DNA of 64,000 bases. It comes from Bog-473 sp963721585. Lineage in GTDB: Bacteria > Actinomycetota > Acidimicrobiia > Acidimicrobiales > RAAP-2. Shown piece by piece: positions 32,188-40,855 of the stretch (positions within the stretch are counted from its first letter, which is position 1; every line of letters begins with the position of its first letter). The stretch lies in the NCBI GenBank assembly GCA_963721585.1, contig CAVRJN010000008.1, forward strand, positions 1,550,001 through 1,614,000, given 5' to 3'. A program made the position numbers and the translations under genes. The notes under the pieces were generated by a model. That model ran no database searches. It saw nothing but the letters and a program-made list of their open reading frames with translations, and had not been told where the DNA came from.

Positions 32188-33606
32188 TCAGGCGTCGTTG
32201 ACGGCCGCCACCAGTTTCTGCAGGGTGTCCTTGGCGTCCCCGAAGAGCATCGTGGTCTTGGGGTCGTAGAGCAGATCGTTGTCGATACCCGCGAAGCCGG
32301 GACGCATGGAACGCTTGAGGAAGATGATGTTCTCGGCCTCGTCGGCGTGAATGATCGGCATGCCGTAAATGGGGCTGCCCGGCGTCGACTTGGCGGCCGG
32401 GTTCACGGTGTCATTGGCGCCGACGACCAGTGCGACGTCCGCCGTGGACATTTCGGGATTGGCTTCGTCCATCTCCTTCAGCTCGTCGTAGGGCACGTTG
32501 GCCTCGGCCAGGAGGACATTCATGTGCCCGGGCATGCGCCCGGCCACCGGGTGGATGGCGAAGAACGTCTCGACACCGCGCTCGCGCAGCGCATCGGCCA
32601 GCTCGCGCACCGTGTGCTGCGCCTGGGCCACCGCCAGGCCGTAACCCGGGATGATGACGACCTTGCGCGCGTACGCCAGCAACACGCCGACGTCCTCCGG
32701 CGTCCCCGTCCGCACCGGTCGCGCCGCGTCACCCTCCTCGCCGCCCGTAGCCGTGATGACCGAACCGAACGCGCTAAAGAGGATGTTCGGCAACGAACGG
32801 CCCATGGCGCTGCTCATCAGCCGCGTCAAGATGATTCCCGAAGCACCCACCAGCGTGCCGGCGACGATCAGCAGGTCGCTGTCGAGCACAAAGCCCGAGG
32901 CTGCGACGGCCAGACCGGTAAACGAGTTCAGCAGTGAGATCAGGACCGGCACGTCGGCACCGCCGATCGGGAGCACGAAGATCACCCCGAGCACGAGCGC
33001 CAGCACGAGAATGACCCAGACGTACACGATGCTGCCGGTCACCAGCGCCAGGATCACCATGACGGCAATGGCCGCGCCCACCAGCGCGTTGATCACCTGC
33101 TGGCCCGGGTAGGTGATGGGCCGCCCGGTGATCAGCTCCTGGAGCTTGATGAACGCGATGGCGCTCCCGGCGAAGGACACCGAGCCGATGAGCACGCCAA
33201 GCAGCACCTCGGCGGTGACGTACACGGCTGGCTGCAGCCCGAGCGAGTGCAGGTGCAGCAGCTCAACGATGGAGATCAGGGCAGCCGCCCCGCCACCCAC
33301 GCCGTTGAAGATCGCCACCAACTGCGGCATCGCCGTCATCTTCACGAACCGAGCCACCGGCACGGCAACAGCCGCACCGAGCACCATGGCGATGAGGGCC
33401 AGCACCAGGTTCCAGCCCGAGTGCCGCAGTGTCGGCAGTGTGAAGGTCATGCCGATGGCGAGGGTCGCTGCGGCCGCGCCGACCAGGTTGCCGAGGCGAG
33501 CATGGCGGGGCGAGCTCAGGCCCTTGAGGGCGAAGATGAAACCGGCGATGGCGATCAGGTAGGCCAGGTCGCGCGCGGTCGTCAGCGTGAAAGAGACGGC
33601 CAGCAT
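32188..33606 (-). CDS. pntB: NAD(P) transhydrogenase subunit beta
   Basis: 472 residues, the membrane dII plus NADP(H)-binding dIII subunit of the proton-pumping transhydrogenase, which makes NADPH from NADH. About eight to nine membrane helices (residues 5-270), then dIII with IPGYGLAVAQAQHTV (nucleotide fold), GRMPGHMNVLLAEA, VALVVGANDTVNPAA and FAGIDNDLLYDPKTTMLFGDAK. The ATG at 33606 overlaps the preceding stop (TGATG). It ends the three-gene pnt operon and supplies NADPH that lipid and steroid biosynthesis or oxygenases could use. Confidence 0.95.
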   Translation of the reverse strand: MLAVSFTLTTARDLAYLIAIAGFIFALKGLSSPRHARLGNLVGAAAATLAIGMTFTLPTLRHSGWNLVLALIAMVLGAAVAVPVARFVKMTAMPQLVAIFNGVGGGAAALISIVELLHLHSLGLQPAVYVTAEVLLGVLIGSVSFAGSAIAFIKLQELITGRPITYPGQQVINALVGAAIAVMVILALVTGSIVYVWVILVLALVLGVIFVLPIGGADVPVLISLLNSFTGLAVAASGFVLDSDLLIVAGTLVGASGIILTRLMSSAMGRSLPNILFSAFGSVITATGGEEGDAARPVRTGTPEDVGVLLAYARKVVIIPGYGLAVAQAQHTVRELADALRERGVETFFAIHPVAGRMPGHMNVLLAEANVPYDELKEMDEANPEMSTADVALVVGANDTVNPAAKSTPGSPIYGMPIIHADEAENIIFLKRSMRPGFAGIDNDLLYDPKTTMLFGDAKDTLQKLVAAVNDA

Positions 33607-34016
33607 CAGGCGGCGCCTCCGCTGGGCTCCGAGGGCGCAGCCGGCGTACTCCCGGCATCCTCGGCCTTGGCCGTCTGTGCCTTGGCCCGGTCACCCGGTT
33701 TGGCCTTGAACATCTCGAGCATGCGGTCGGTCACCACGAAGCCGCCCACCACGTTCAACGTGGCCAGGAAGACAGCGAGGAAGCCGAGGACGACCTCTGC
33801 CGTGCCGTGCGCCTCACCCATGATCGTCAGCGCGCCGACCAGCACTATGCCGTGGATGGCGTTGGACCCCGACATCAGCGGGGTGTGCAGGATGCTCGGC
33901 ACCTTCGAGACGACTTCAATCCCGACGAAGGCTGCCAGGACGAAGATGGTCAGGTATTCGACGATCCCGGTGGTCGATCCGCCCGCCGGCGCTGATTCCA
34001 GCAGCAAATGGATCAC
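33606..34016 (-). CDS. pntAB: NAD(P) transhydrogenase subunit alpha part 2
   Basis: 136 residues from GTG 34016, overlapping the pntAA stop (GTGA). Three membrane helices (LTIFVLAAFVGIEVVS, AIHGIVLVGALTIMG, VVLGFLAVFLATLNVVGGFVV) including the conserved TPLMSGSNAIHG loop, followed by a cytoplasmic tail (MLEMFKAKPG) that is longer and more Ala/Pro/Ser-rich than usual. The three-gene form of transhydrogenase is common in actinobacteria and alphaproteobacteria. Confidence 0.93.
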   Translation of the reverse strand: MIHLLLESAPAGGSTTGIVEYLTIFVLAAFVGIEVVSKVPSILHTPLMSGSNAIHGIVLVGALTIMGEAHGTAEVVLGFLAVFLATLNVVGGFVVTDRMLEMFKAKPGDRAKAQTAKAEDAGSTPAAPSEPSGGAA

Positions 34017-35155
34017 GATTGCGCTCCTCGGTTCCCGCCCAACAGTTCCACCGCGGCCGGCGCCACCGCGGCACCGTCGCGCAGCACGCACATGCCGGCC
34101 ACGATCTCGTCATCCCAGTCGGGTTCCAACGATCCCGAAGGGCCCATGAGGCCGAGCACGTTGGCCACGTTGCGGGCGAAGAGGAAGCTGGCATGGGTCG
34201 GCATGCCCGAGGGCGGGTTGGCCATGCCGACAACGTGCACGCCGTTGTGTGCCACGATCTCGCCGGCCTTGGTCAGCTCGCAGTTGCCACCCTGATCCGC
34301 CGCCATGTCGACCACGACCGCGCCCTCGGCCATGCCCTCGACCATCTGTGTGGTCAACAACACCGGGGCCTTGCGCCCCGGCACCGCCGCGGTGGTGATG
34401 ACGACGTCGGAGCGCCCGACCTCCTCGGCGAGCGCGGCGCGCTGGCGGTCGAGTTCCTCGGGGGTGAGCTCGCGGGCGTAGCCGCCGACGCCCTCGGCCG
34501 AGACGCCGGTGTCGAGGAAGGTGGCGCCCAGGCTCTCGGCCTCTTCTTTCGCTGCCGCCCGCACGTCGTAGGCCTTGACAACCGCGCCCAGTCGCCGTGC
34601 CGTGGCGATCGCTTGCAACCCGGCGACGCCGACGCCCATGACGAGCACCTTGGCCGGCGGCACCGTCCCAGCAGCCGTCATGAACATCGGGAAGAACTTC
34701 GCCAGGTGCTCGGCCGCGCTCAGCCCGGCTCGGTACCCAGAGACCGTCGCTTGTGAGCTCAAGGCGTCCATGCCCTGGGCCCGGCTGATACGGGGCAGCA
34801 GGTCGAAGCTGAAGACGGTCGCCTTCTTCGCGGCCAGCGCGCGCACGGCGTCCTCGGCCTGGGCCACCCCGAAGAAGCTCAGGAGGGACGTACCGTCCGG
34901 GAGTCCGGCCACGTCGTCGCCGCTCGGTGGGTTCACCCGCACGACCAGCCCGGCGCCCGCGACCGTCGCCGCCGTGTCGGGGGCCACAGTTGCACCGGCG
35001 TCGGTGTAGGCGCTGTCGCTGAAGGCGGCCTCCGTGCCGGCGCCGGCCTGCACGTACACCTCCCAGCCCGCGTTGACCAGCTTCCTGACGACGTCGGGGA
35101 CCAGGGCGACACGGCGCTCGCCGGGACGGGTCTCGGTGGGGACCGCTAATTTCAC
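34013..35155 (-). CDS. pntAA: NAD(P) transhydrogenase subunit alpha part 1
   Basis: 380 residues, the soluble NAD(H)-binding dI subunit. Marks: KLAVPTETRPGERRVALVPD at the start, the dinucleotide fold VLVMGVGVAGLQAIATARRLGA, the mobile-loop region (FLDTGVSAEGVGGYARELT) and ITTAAVPGRKAPVL. Alanine-dehydrogenase-like architecture. First gene of the pnt operon; all three genes are coupled by 4-5 base overlaps. Confidence 0.95.
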   Translation of the reverse strand: MKLAVPTETRPGERRVALVPDVVRKLVNAGWEVYVQAGAGTEAAFSDSAYTDAGATVAPDTAATVAGAGLVVRVNPPSGDDVAGLPDGTSLLSFFGVAQAEDAVRALAAKKATVFSFDLLPRISRAQGMDALSSQATVSGYRAGLSAAEHLAKFFPMFMTAAGTVPPAKVLVMGVGVAGLQAIATARRLGAVVKAYDVRAAAKEEAESLGATFLDTGVSAEGVGGYARELTPEELDRQRAALAEEVGRSDVVITTAAVPGRKAPVLLTTQMVEGMAEGAVVVDMAADQGGNCELTKAGEIVAHNGVHVVGMANPPSGMPTHASFLFARNVANVLGLMGPSGSLEPDWDDEIVAGMCVLRDGAAVAPAAVELLGGNRGAQS

Positions 35156-35226
35156 GGTCGCTCTGTCTAGCAGCTGACCGCCCGTGTCCCTTTATTCGGG
35201 GCGTTCAGGCACGCCCAGGACCTCCC

Positions 35227-35985
35227 TCAGGTCCCGGCCACGGCACCGAGATAGACGGGGGGCTCCCCGCCCCCGTGGACCACCAGGTTGGTGCCCGAGA
35301 TGTACGACGCGGCCTCACTCGAGAGAAACAGGCAGGCCTCGGCGACGTCGGCCGGCGTGCCCATCCGGCCGAGGGGCACGGTGGCGGCAGCGCGTCTCAT
35401 GCCCTCGGGCCCGCCGTAGAAGTCGTCGTCGGCGCCGTTGTCGAGCAACCCCGCGGTCACGCAGTTCACCCGGACCTGGGGTGCCCACTCGACCGCCAGG
35501 GTCGACGTCAGGTTGATGAGCCCCGCCTTGGCCGCACCGTAGGCCGACGCGCCGGGCGAGGGGCGCAGGCCCGACACGCTGGACACGTTGACGATGGAAC
35601 CTCCGTCCTCCTGGACGGCCATCACCTTGTGGGCCGACTGGGCGCACCACAGCGGCGCAAGCAGGTTGAGGCTGACGATCGCCTCGACGAAGCGCGGCGA
35701 TGCGTCGGCCGCCATGACATGAGGCGATCCGCCGGCGTTGTTGATCAGCACGTCCAGCCGGCCGAAATGCTCGACTGCCTTGGCGATGACCCGTTCGGCG
35801 TCGGGCGGCTTGCGGACATCCGACGTGACGAACACGGCCCCTTCGACCTTGGCCTCGTTGCGCCCGCACGCCACGACGTGCGCGCCCGCTGCGGCGAACG
35901 CGGCCACAATCCCGGCCCCGACACCGCGCGAACCGCCGGTGACCACGACCACGCGCTCGGAGAAGTCGTAGACCGGCTGCGTCAC
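35227..35985 (-). CDS. Short-chain dehydrogenase/reductase
   Basis: 252 residues from GTG 35985. Classical SDR: cofactor motif TGGSRGVG (residues 16-23), NNAGG near 87, catalytic Ser in VNVSSVSGL, and YGAAKAG supplying Tyr and Lys. The C-terminus ends AVAGT after SGTNLVVHGGG. NAD(P)-dependent oxidoreductase on a hydroxyl/ketone substrate; a steroid or acyl-CoA substrate would suit the region but cannot be read from sequence. It follows the GH39-like glycosidase on the same strand with a 76-base gap and precedes pntAA. Confidence 0.9.
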   Translation of the reverse strand: MTQPVYDFSERVVVVTGGSRGVGAGIVAAFAAAGAHVVACGRNEAKVEGAVFVTSDVRKPPDAERVIAKAVEHFGRLDVLINNAGGSPHVMAADASPRFVEAIVSLNLLAPLWCAQSAHKVMAVQEDGGSIVNVSSVSGLRPSPGASAYGAAKAGLINLTSTLAVEWAPQVRVNCVTAGLLDNGADDDFYGGPEGMRRAAATVPLGRMGTPADVAEACLFLSSEAASYISGTNLVVHGGGEPPVYLGAVAGT

Positions 35986-36061
35986 GGGAGCAGACGATAG
36001 ATGCCCTCGACGGCCGGCGTGCGCATCGCCAAGGGCCCGATGCGGTGACGAACCTGGAGGG

Positions 36062-37396
36062 TTACCCGATAGCCGCTGCGACGGCGGACCAAGCGGGCTT
36101 GGCGCTGCCGTCGGCGTTGAGCAGTCCGAACCAGTCCTCGTCGGTGGTGGGATCGCCGCCACTGTCCTGGTATGTGTACAGGTAGAGGGCGCCGATCCAC
36201 GATGACGCCTTGGCATTGGCGATTGCCTGGGTGAACTCTTGTGCCTGACCCGCGGTGCCTACAGAATCCGGGCCGCCCGTGGGCGCGCCCACCTCGGTGA
36301 TCCAGATCTGCTTGCCGGCGTCTCCGTTGGCGGCCAGAACGCTCTCGAGCGAGGTCGGGGTGGAGTCCATCTGCGACCAGCCAGACCAGTCCTCGTAGGT
36401 ATCAGGGAGGGCGGGATAGCTGTAGGGGTGATCGCCCAGAGCATCGAAATAGCCCTTGGCCCCATCCGCGTACATGTCCTGGAGGAAGCTGACCTCGTTG
36501 ATGTTCCCGTCCTGGGTGGCTTCGGGAGCCAGACCACCCGTGATGACGAGGGCACCGGGGTCGACGGCTTTGATGTCGGCGTAGGAGGCCTGGAGCATCT
36601 GCACGTAGGCGGCGGGGTTCGGTGCGGGCGCCCAGAAGACGGTGTTGTTGGGTTCGTTCCAGATCTCGAAGTCCTGCACCCCCTGCGGTGCATAGCGCTG
36701 CGCGACAGCGGCAGCGAACTGTCCGAACAGGGCGGGGCTGGCCGGTTGGGCCACGTCGCTCCCCGACTCGCCGGCCACGGCTGCCCACGACGGCGTGCCC
36801 ATGATGACCATGTCCATGCTCATACCGGCGGCACGGACGGAGGCCACCTCCTGGTCGAGCTGGCTCCAGTCGTAGGTCCCCTGCCCGGCGTAGGAGATAT
36901 ACGCCCAATCGGCGCCGAGGCGAATGGAGGTGACACCGATCGACTTCAAGTTGGCCAGCCAGGCCGCCTGCGTGGCGGCGGGCTCGCCGAGGAGCGCCGG
37001 AAGACTGACACCGATGACCGGCCCGCCTTTCGCCGGCGCGGCCGTGGTCGTCGTGGTGGTGGGCGGCAGGGTCGTGGTCGTGGCGGCGGGGACGGCGGGC
37101 TCCAGGGAGGCCTTGGCGTACTGCGTCCCCCCCGTGGCTCCGATCTGCTTCTGGCCAGTCGCCGTCGCCGAGGCTGCAGCTCCGCGTGACCGCCCGGCCG
37201 TGCTCTGGGCCGCTTTGACGGCATTCGAGCTCGGCCCTCCTCCGCCGGATGACGACGTCGTTCCCGACGTACCGCCGGACGAGGGTGCCGCACTCACGGG
37301 CTGACCCTTGAGGCCGGCCGAGTGCACGAGGACGACCGTGCAAATCGCCAGGACCGCGACGATGACCAGCAGCGGCCTGATTCTCAGGAAATGCAC
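36062..37396 (-). CDS. Secreted or anchored glycoside hydrolase (GH39/GH5-like, clan A)
   Basis: 444 residues. Residues 9-27 are a membrane segment (signal or anchor), then a Ser/Gly/Ala and Thr/Pro-rich linker (35-120), then a (beta/alpha)8 catalytic domain. The acid/base Glu248 lies in FEIWNEPN and the nucleophile Glu368 in WITEVGAP. Other family-like marks are GVTSIRLGADW and LGDHPYSYP. Probable beta-glycosidase acting outside the cell, likely trimming or processing the polysaccharide made by the adjoining locus. Divergent from the flippase gene. Confidence 0.82.
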   Translation of the reverse strand: MHFLRIRPLLVIVAVLAICTVVLVHSAGLKGQPVSAAPSSGGTSGTTSSSGGGGPSSNAVKAAQSTAGRSRGAAASATATGQKQIGATGGTQYAKASLEPAVPAATTTTLPPTTTTTTAAPAKGGPVIGVSLPALLGEPAATQAAWLANLKSIGVTSIRLGADWAYISYAGQGTYDWSQLDQEVASVRAAGMSMDMVIMGTPSWAAVAGESGSDVAQPASPALFGQFAAAVAQRYAPQGVQDFEIWNEPNNTVFWAPAPNPAAYVQMLQASYADIKAVDPGALVITGGLAPEATQDGNINEVSFLQDMYADGAKGYFDALGDHPYSYPALPDTYEDWSGWSQMDSTPTSLESVLAANGDAGKQIWITEVGAPTGGPDSVGTAGQAQEFTQAIANAKASSWIGALYLYTYQDSGGDPTTDEDWFGLLNADGSAKPAWSAVAAAIG

Positions 37397-37797
37397 GAAG
37401 CTCTCCTTACGGCGGGATGGAGCTTTGTCGGGACGTGAGCGAACCCACGCCTCCGACCGGACGACCGGGGGTGATCGTCCAGCTCTGCAGCGCTCGTAGA
37501 TCGTTTCGGCGCGTCAAATCGCTTTCTTGAGCGGATCGACTCCTCTGGAGCTACGGGCACACTGCCCCGCGTTCCTACCAGGCCGCTCTGGGAACCATCA
37601 CAACTCCCGAACAATTCGGGCTGCGACGGCCCGACGAGCCTTGTGCCGCAAGCGCTCCGTTCCGACAGGCGCCAGCGGCGAAGCCGGAGTCGCGCTGCTG
37701 CTCGCCGTGCCACGGAAATGCCGAAGAATCTCCATCGGACCTGTTCGCGTATCATTTGTGCGAGTCAGCCCGTAGCCCGTTCGGAGGAACGCCACGT
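37397..37797. other. Divergent intergenic region
   Basis: 401 bases between the glycoside hydrolase (minus strand) and the flippase (plus strand). No gene recognised. Promoters for both are expected here, but I cannot pick a convincing -35/-10 pair. A GGAGGAA ribosome site for the flippase lies near 37782-37788. Confidence 0.45.
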
Positions 37798-39450
37798 ATG
37801 TCCTCGGCTTTCGGCGCCGACCCGGCCCCCACAGAAGAGAACGTGCCGGAGGGCTTCCGGGAGTGGGCTTCACCCCCGGAGCTCGGGCGACCGGTCGCCT
37901 CGGCCAATGGCCAGGGGAATCCGGTGGGGGGCCGCCACCTCAGACGTGATGTGCCCGTGGGAAGGCATGCTCGCGTGGACGGGGTCGAGGGCGCCCCGGC
38001 GCCCGTGGCCAGGGCAAAGCACGCGCGGGTCGGCGACGTCGATCCGCACGGGACGCCCAGCGGGCCAGGGAAGCACGTCCGAGGGGACGATCCCCAGATC
38101 GACACGACGCTCGCGTCATGGGGGCGGCACGTGTGGGTGGGCGACGTGGGATCCGGGTCAGGACCATTGGCCCCCTCTCTGGCGACCCGTTGGGGCCAGA
38201 ACCATCTGGTCCGCAACTCGCTCTACCTCATGTTGAACTCCGGGTTGCAGGCGGCGGCGGGGTTCGTCTTCTGGGTTATCAGCGCCCGACTCTTCAGCGT
38301 GAACGACGTCGGCCTGGCCACGGCGCTGTTCTCCGCCATGGGCATCGTCGCGTTCGCCGCTTTGCTCGGACTCAACAGCACCGTCGTCCGCTACTTGCCC
38401 CGTTCCACCGAGCGCAATGTCCTCTTGACGGGGGTGATGGCGGTGGTCGTGGGTTGCGGGGCTCTGCTCGCGGTCGGCTATCTCGCCCTCATTCCGATCG
38501 TCTCCCCCAAGCTGGACTTCGTCCTCCACGATCCCGCCATGGCGCTGGGCGTCGTCCTCCTTGGAGGCGTGTTCGGCCCACTCAATCTCATCACGGACTC
38601 CATCTTCATCGGGCTGCGACAGGCCCGCTACAACGCAATCGTCGACGGTGGCATCGGCGGACCCGTCAAGATCGTCGCCGCGCTGCTCGCAGCGGGGGCC
38701 GGGGCGTACGGCCTGTTCGTTGCCTCGGCCATCGGCTACGCCGCCGCCGCGCTGGCGAGCCTGGCCCTGCTCATCGCTGTCAACCGGTTCCGTCCCTCTC
38801 TTCGGGGCGTCCGTGACGTGCTCCGTCCACTGATGCGCTTTTCGGCCGCGAACTACGTCGGGAACCTTCTGACGTTGCTGCCCACATTTTTGGTTCCCCT
38901 CATAGTGCTCGACCGGATCGGTGTGCATGCCTCGGCCTATTACTACGTCGCATTCCAGATGGTCAGTCTTCTTTTTGCCGGCGTCTTCGCCGTAGAGCAG
39001 GCGTTTCTCTCCGAAGGCAGCCATGCGGAAGTCGAGTTGCGGGCGGTCATGCGCCGAAGCTGGCACCTCCTCGTACTGTTCTGCGTTCCGGCCACCGTCG
39101 TCCTGGCACTGGCGGCGCGGTGGCTGCTCCTCCTCTTCGGCCACAACTACAGCGTCAATGGGACCGACGTCCTGATCGTCCTGGCCACCTCCGCCCTGCC
39201 CTTCGGCGCCTTCAACTGGCTCATGACCGTGCTGCGACTCATCGGCCGGCTCAGTTTCATTGTCGTGGGCAACGTCATTTATGCGCTACTCACATGTGCA
39301 CTGGCCTGGGCGTTGGCCCCCCGGGGGCTCGTCGTCCTCTCGCTTGCGTGGCCGGTCGGACTCACCGTGGCCGCAGCAGTCATGGCCGTGCCCGTGTGGC
39401 GCTGGGCCAGGATGCGGCAGGACCTCCCGGACGCTGCGGCGCCGGGTTGA
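37798..39450 (+). CDS. Polysaccharide flippase (Wzx/MOP type) with repetitive N-terminal extension
   Basis: About 550 residues from ATG 37798, which has GGAGGAA eight bases before it. From about residue 138 onward there are 12-14 membrane helices with the MOP flippase pattern (NSLYLMLNSGLQAAAGFVFW, ISARLFSVNDVGLATALFSA, LIVLDRIGVHASAYYYVA). It should move lipid-linked glycans across the membrane. The first 135 residues are unusual: hydrophilic, Gly/Asp/His/Arg-rich and repetitive (GRHARVDG, AKHARVGDVD, GKHVRGDD, GRHVWVGDVG). First plus-strand gene of the polysaccharide region. Confidence 0.88.
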   Translation: MSSAFGADPAPTEENVPEGFREWASPPELGRPVASANGQGNPVGGRHLRRDVPVGRHARVDGVEGAPAPVARAKHARVGDVDPHGTPSGPGKHVRGDDPQIDTTLASWGRHVWVGDVGSGSGPLAPSLATRWGQNHLVRNSLYLMLNSGLQAAAGFVFWVISARLFSVNDVGLATALFSAMGIVAFAALLGLNSTVVRYLPRSTERNVLLTGVMAVVVGCGALLAVGYLALIPIVSPKLDFVLHDPAMALGVVLLGGVFGPLNLITDSIFIGLRQARYNAIVDGGIGGPVKIVAALLAAGAGAYGLFVASAIGYAAAALASLALLIAVNRFRPSLRGVRDVLRPLMRFSAANYVGNLLTLLPTFLVPLIVLDRIGVHASAYYYVAFQMVSLLFAGVFAVEQAFLSEGSHAEVELRAVMRRSWHLLVLFCVPATVVLALAARWLLLLFGHNYSVNGTDVLIVLATSALPFGAFNWLMTVLRLIGRLSFIVVGNVIYALLTCALAWALAPRGLVVLSLAWPVGLTVAAAVMAVPVWRWARMRQDLPDAAAPG

Positions 39451-39464
39451 GCGCGCCCGACCGG

Positions 39465-40211
39465 TCAGACCTCCCAGGTGATGTCCTGGCTGAGAAGCTT
39501 GGCCGGGTTGCCGCCGGCCAACGAGTGGGGCGGGATGTCCTTGGTCACGACCGCCCCTGCCGCGACCAGCGAACCTTCGCCGATCGTCACCCCGGGCAGC
39601 ACCGTGACAAAGGACCCGATCAGGGCCTTCGGGCCGAAGACGATCGGTGCCGACGCCGGTTTCGGGTCGCCATCGACGACCACGACGTGGCCGTTGGTGT
39701 CCAGCACGTTGCAGTACCAAGAGGTTCCCGAACCCTCGTGGAACACGATGTGGTCGAAGCACGTCACCGTGGTGTAGTCGGCGACGCCCGAACCCGAATG
39801 CATCTCGAGATGGGCGCCGTCGTGGACGAACACCCGTGCCGCCTTTCTGATCAGGACAGTTCCCTCGACGGACAAGGTGGCGCCCCGGCCGAGGTGGATG
39901 GCCGCCGGGGTCGGCCCGTAGTGGACGAATCCCACGAAGAAGAACGAACCCGGAGAGATTGCCACCCTCGACCGGCGACCGATCTTTATCCGAGTGCGCC
40001 GGGACACGATGAACCAACCGCGGAAGCGGACGCTGAGATAGAGCGAGCGCAAGATGGACATACGGGTCGCGAAGATCCAGATGAGCGTGGGATCGAAGTC
40101 CCCGTAGTTCGTCGCCGGGAGCAGATGCCGATAGCGGCCGACCACGGAGCGGACTCGTTCGGGCACCCGGCTTCCATGACCTGGCTCGGACTCCCGCCGG
40201 AGCGTGTTCAT
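39465..40211 (-). CDS. Left-handed beta-helix (hexapeptide) acyltransferase
   Basis: 248 residues from ATG 40211 with GGGAGGCGAC upstream. Hexapeptide-repeat coils run from about residue 70 to 230 (RIKIGRRSRVAISPGS, AAIHLGRGATLSVEGTVLI, ALIGSFVTVLPGVTIGEGSLV, VVTKDIPPHSLAGGNPAK), the last being the classic acetyltransferase closing motif. The N-terminus is a helical cap. It probably O- or N-acetylates a sugar of the surface polysaccharide. It converges on the flippase gene with only 14 bases between the stops. Confidence 0.88.
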   Translation of the reverse strand: MNTLRRESEPGHGSRVPERVRSVVGRYRHLLPATNYGDFDPTLIWIFATRMSILRSLYLSVRFRGWFIVSRRTRIKIGRRSRVAISPGSFFFVGFVHYGPTPAAIHLGRGATLSVEGTVLIRKAARVFVHDGAHLEMHSGSGVADYTTVTCFDHIVFHEGSGTSWYCNVLDTNGHVVVVDGDPKPASAPIVFGPKALIGSFVTVLPGVTIGEGSLVAAGAVVTKDIPPHSLAGGNPAKLLSQDITWEV

Positions 40212-40332
40212 GTCGCCTCCCATCCTCAGCATCGCTCTGCCACACGCAAGGGCCGGTGGTCGAGCTTGACGAATGCCGCCGCGTCACCCTTCGCCAAGGA
40301 GTGCTCGAACGTACCAACCGGCCCCTGAGTGG

Positions 40333-40848
40333 TCAAGATCCGAACCACGCCCCCGGGTGGCAGATGGTGACGAACCGGAGCCACCCCGATGAGAGTCCGG
40401 CCGCCACCAGCGCCAGCATCCGCAAGGTGCTCTCCGTGGGCCAGGGGTCGAAGTGGGTGGCCCGTAGTCCGAGTGTGACCGGATGGGTGACGGCGTTCAC
40501 CGAGAGGTACACGACCAGAGCAATTCCCACCACCAGAACCGCCACGGCCAGGCTGGTCGTGACCAGCGCGGCAAGCGACATCGGGACCCGCTGTACGACG
40601 GGTCCCGATGCCCGGTTGCGCCGCCGGTACAACCGGAGGAACTCGCTCACGGCCAGGCTGACTGTGAGGACAACGAGCGCGACCACCCCCGACGTGTCGG
40701 TGCGAGGCCCTCCCGACCAATAGGGATGTGCGAGCGCGTCGGGGCGGAAGCTCCCGACGAGGGACGAGCCGAACCAGACCAACGTGGCCGCGAGCGCGAG
40801 GGCCGTGGCCACGCTTTCGACGACAGCCAGCCCGCGCCAACGCGTCAC
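40333..40848 (-). CDS. Integral membrane protein of the polysaccharide locus
   Basis: About 171 residues from GTG 40848, seven bases after the upstream stop; ATGs at 40881 and 40893 are alternatives that overlap the upstream gene. Four membrane segments: GLAVVESVATALALAATLVW, GVVALVVLTVSLAVSEFLRL, SLAALVTTSLAVAVLVVGIALV and LRMLALVAAGLSSGWLRFV. No family recognised. Last gene of the three-gene minus-strand operon, so probably accessory to the large GT-C-like protein. Confidence 0.65.
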   Translation of the reverse strand: MTRWRGLAVVESVATALALAATLVWFGSSLVGSFRPDALAHPYWSGGPRTDTSGVVALVVLTVSLAVSEFLRLYRRRNRASGPVVQRVPMSLAALVTTSLAVAVLVVGIALVVYLSVNAVTHPVTLGLRATHFDPWPTESTLRMLALVAAGLSSGWLRFVTICHPGAWFGS

Positions 40849-40855
40849 CGCCTGG

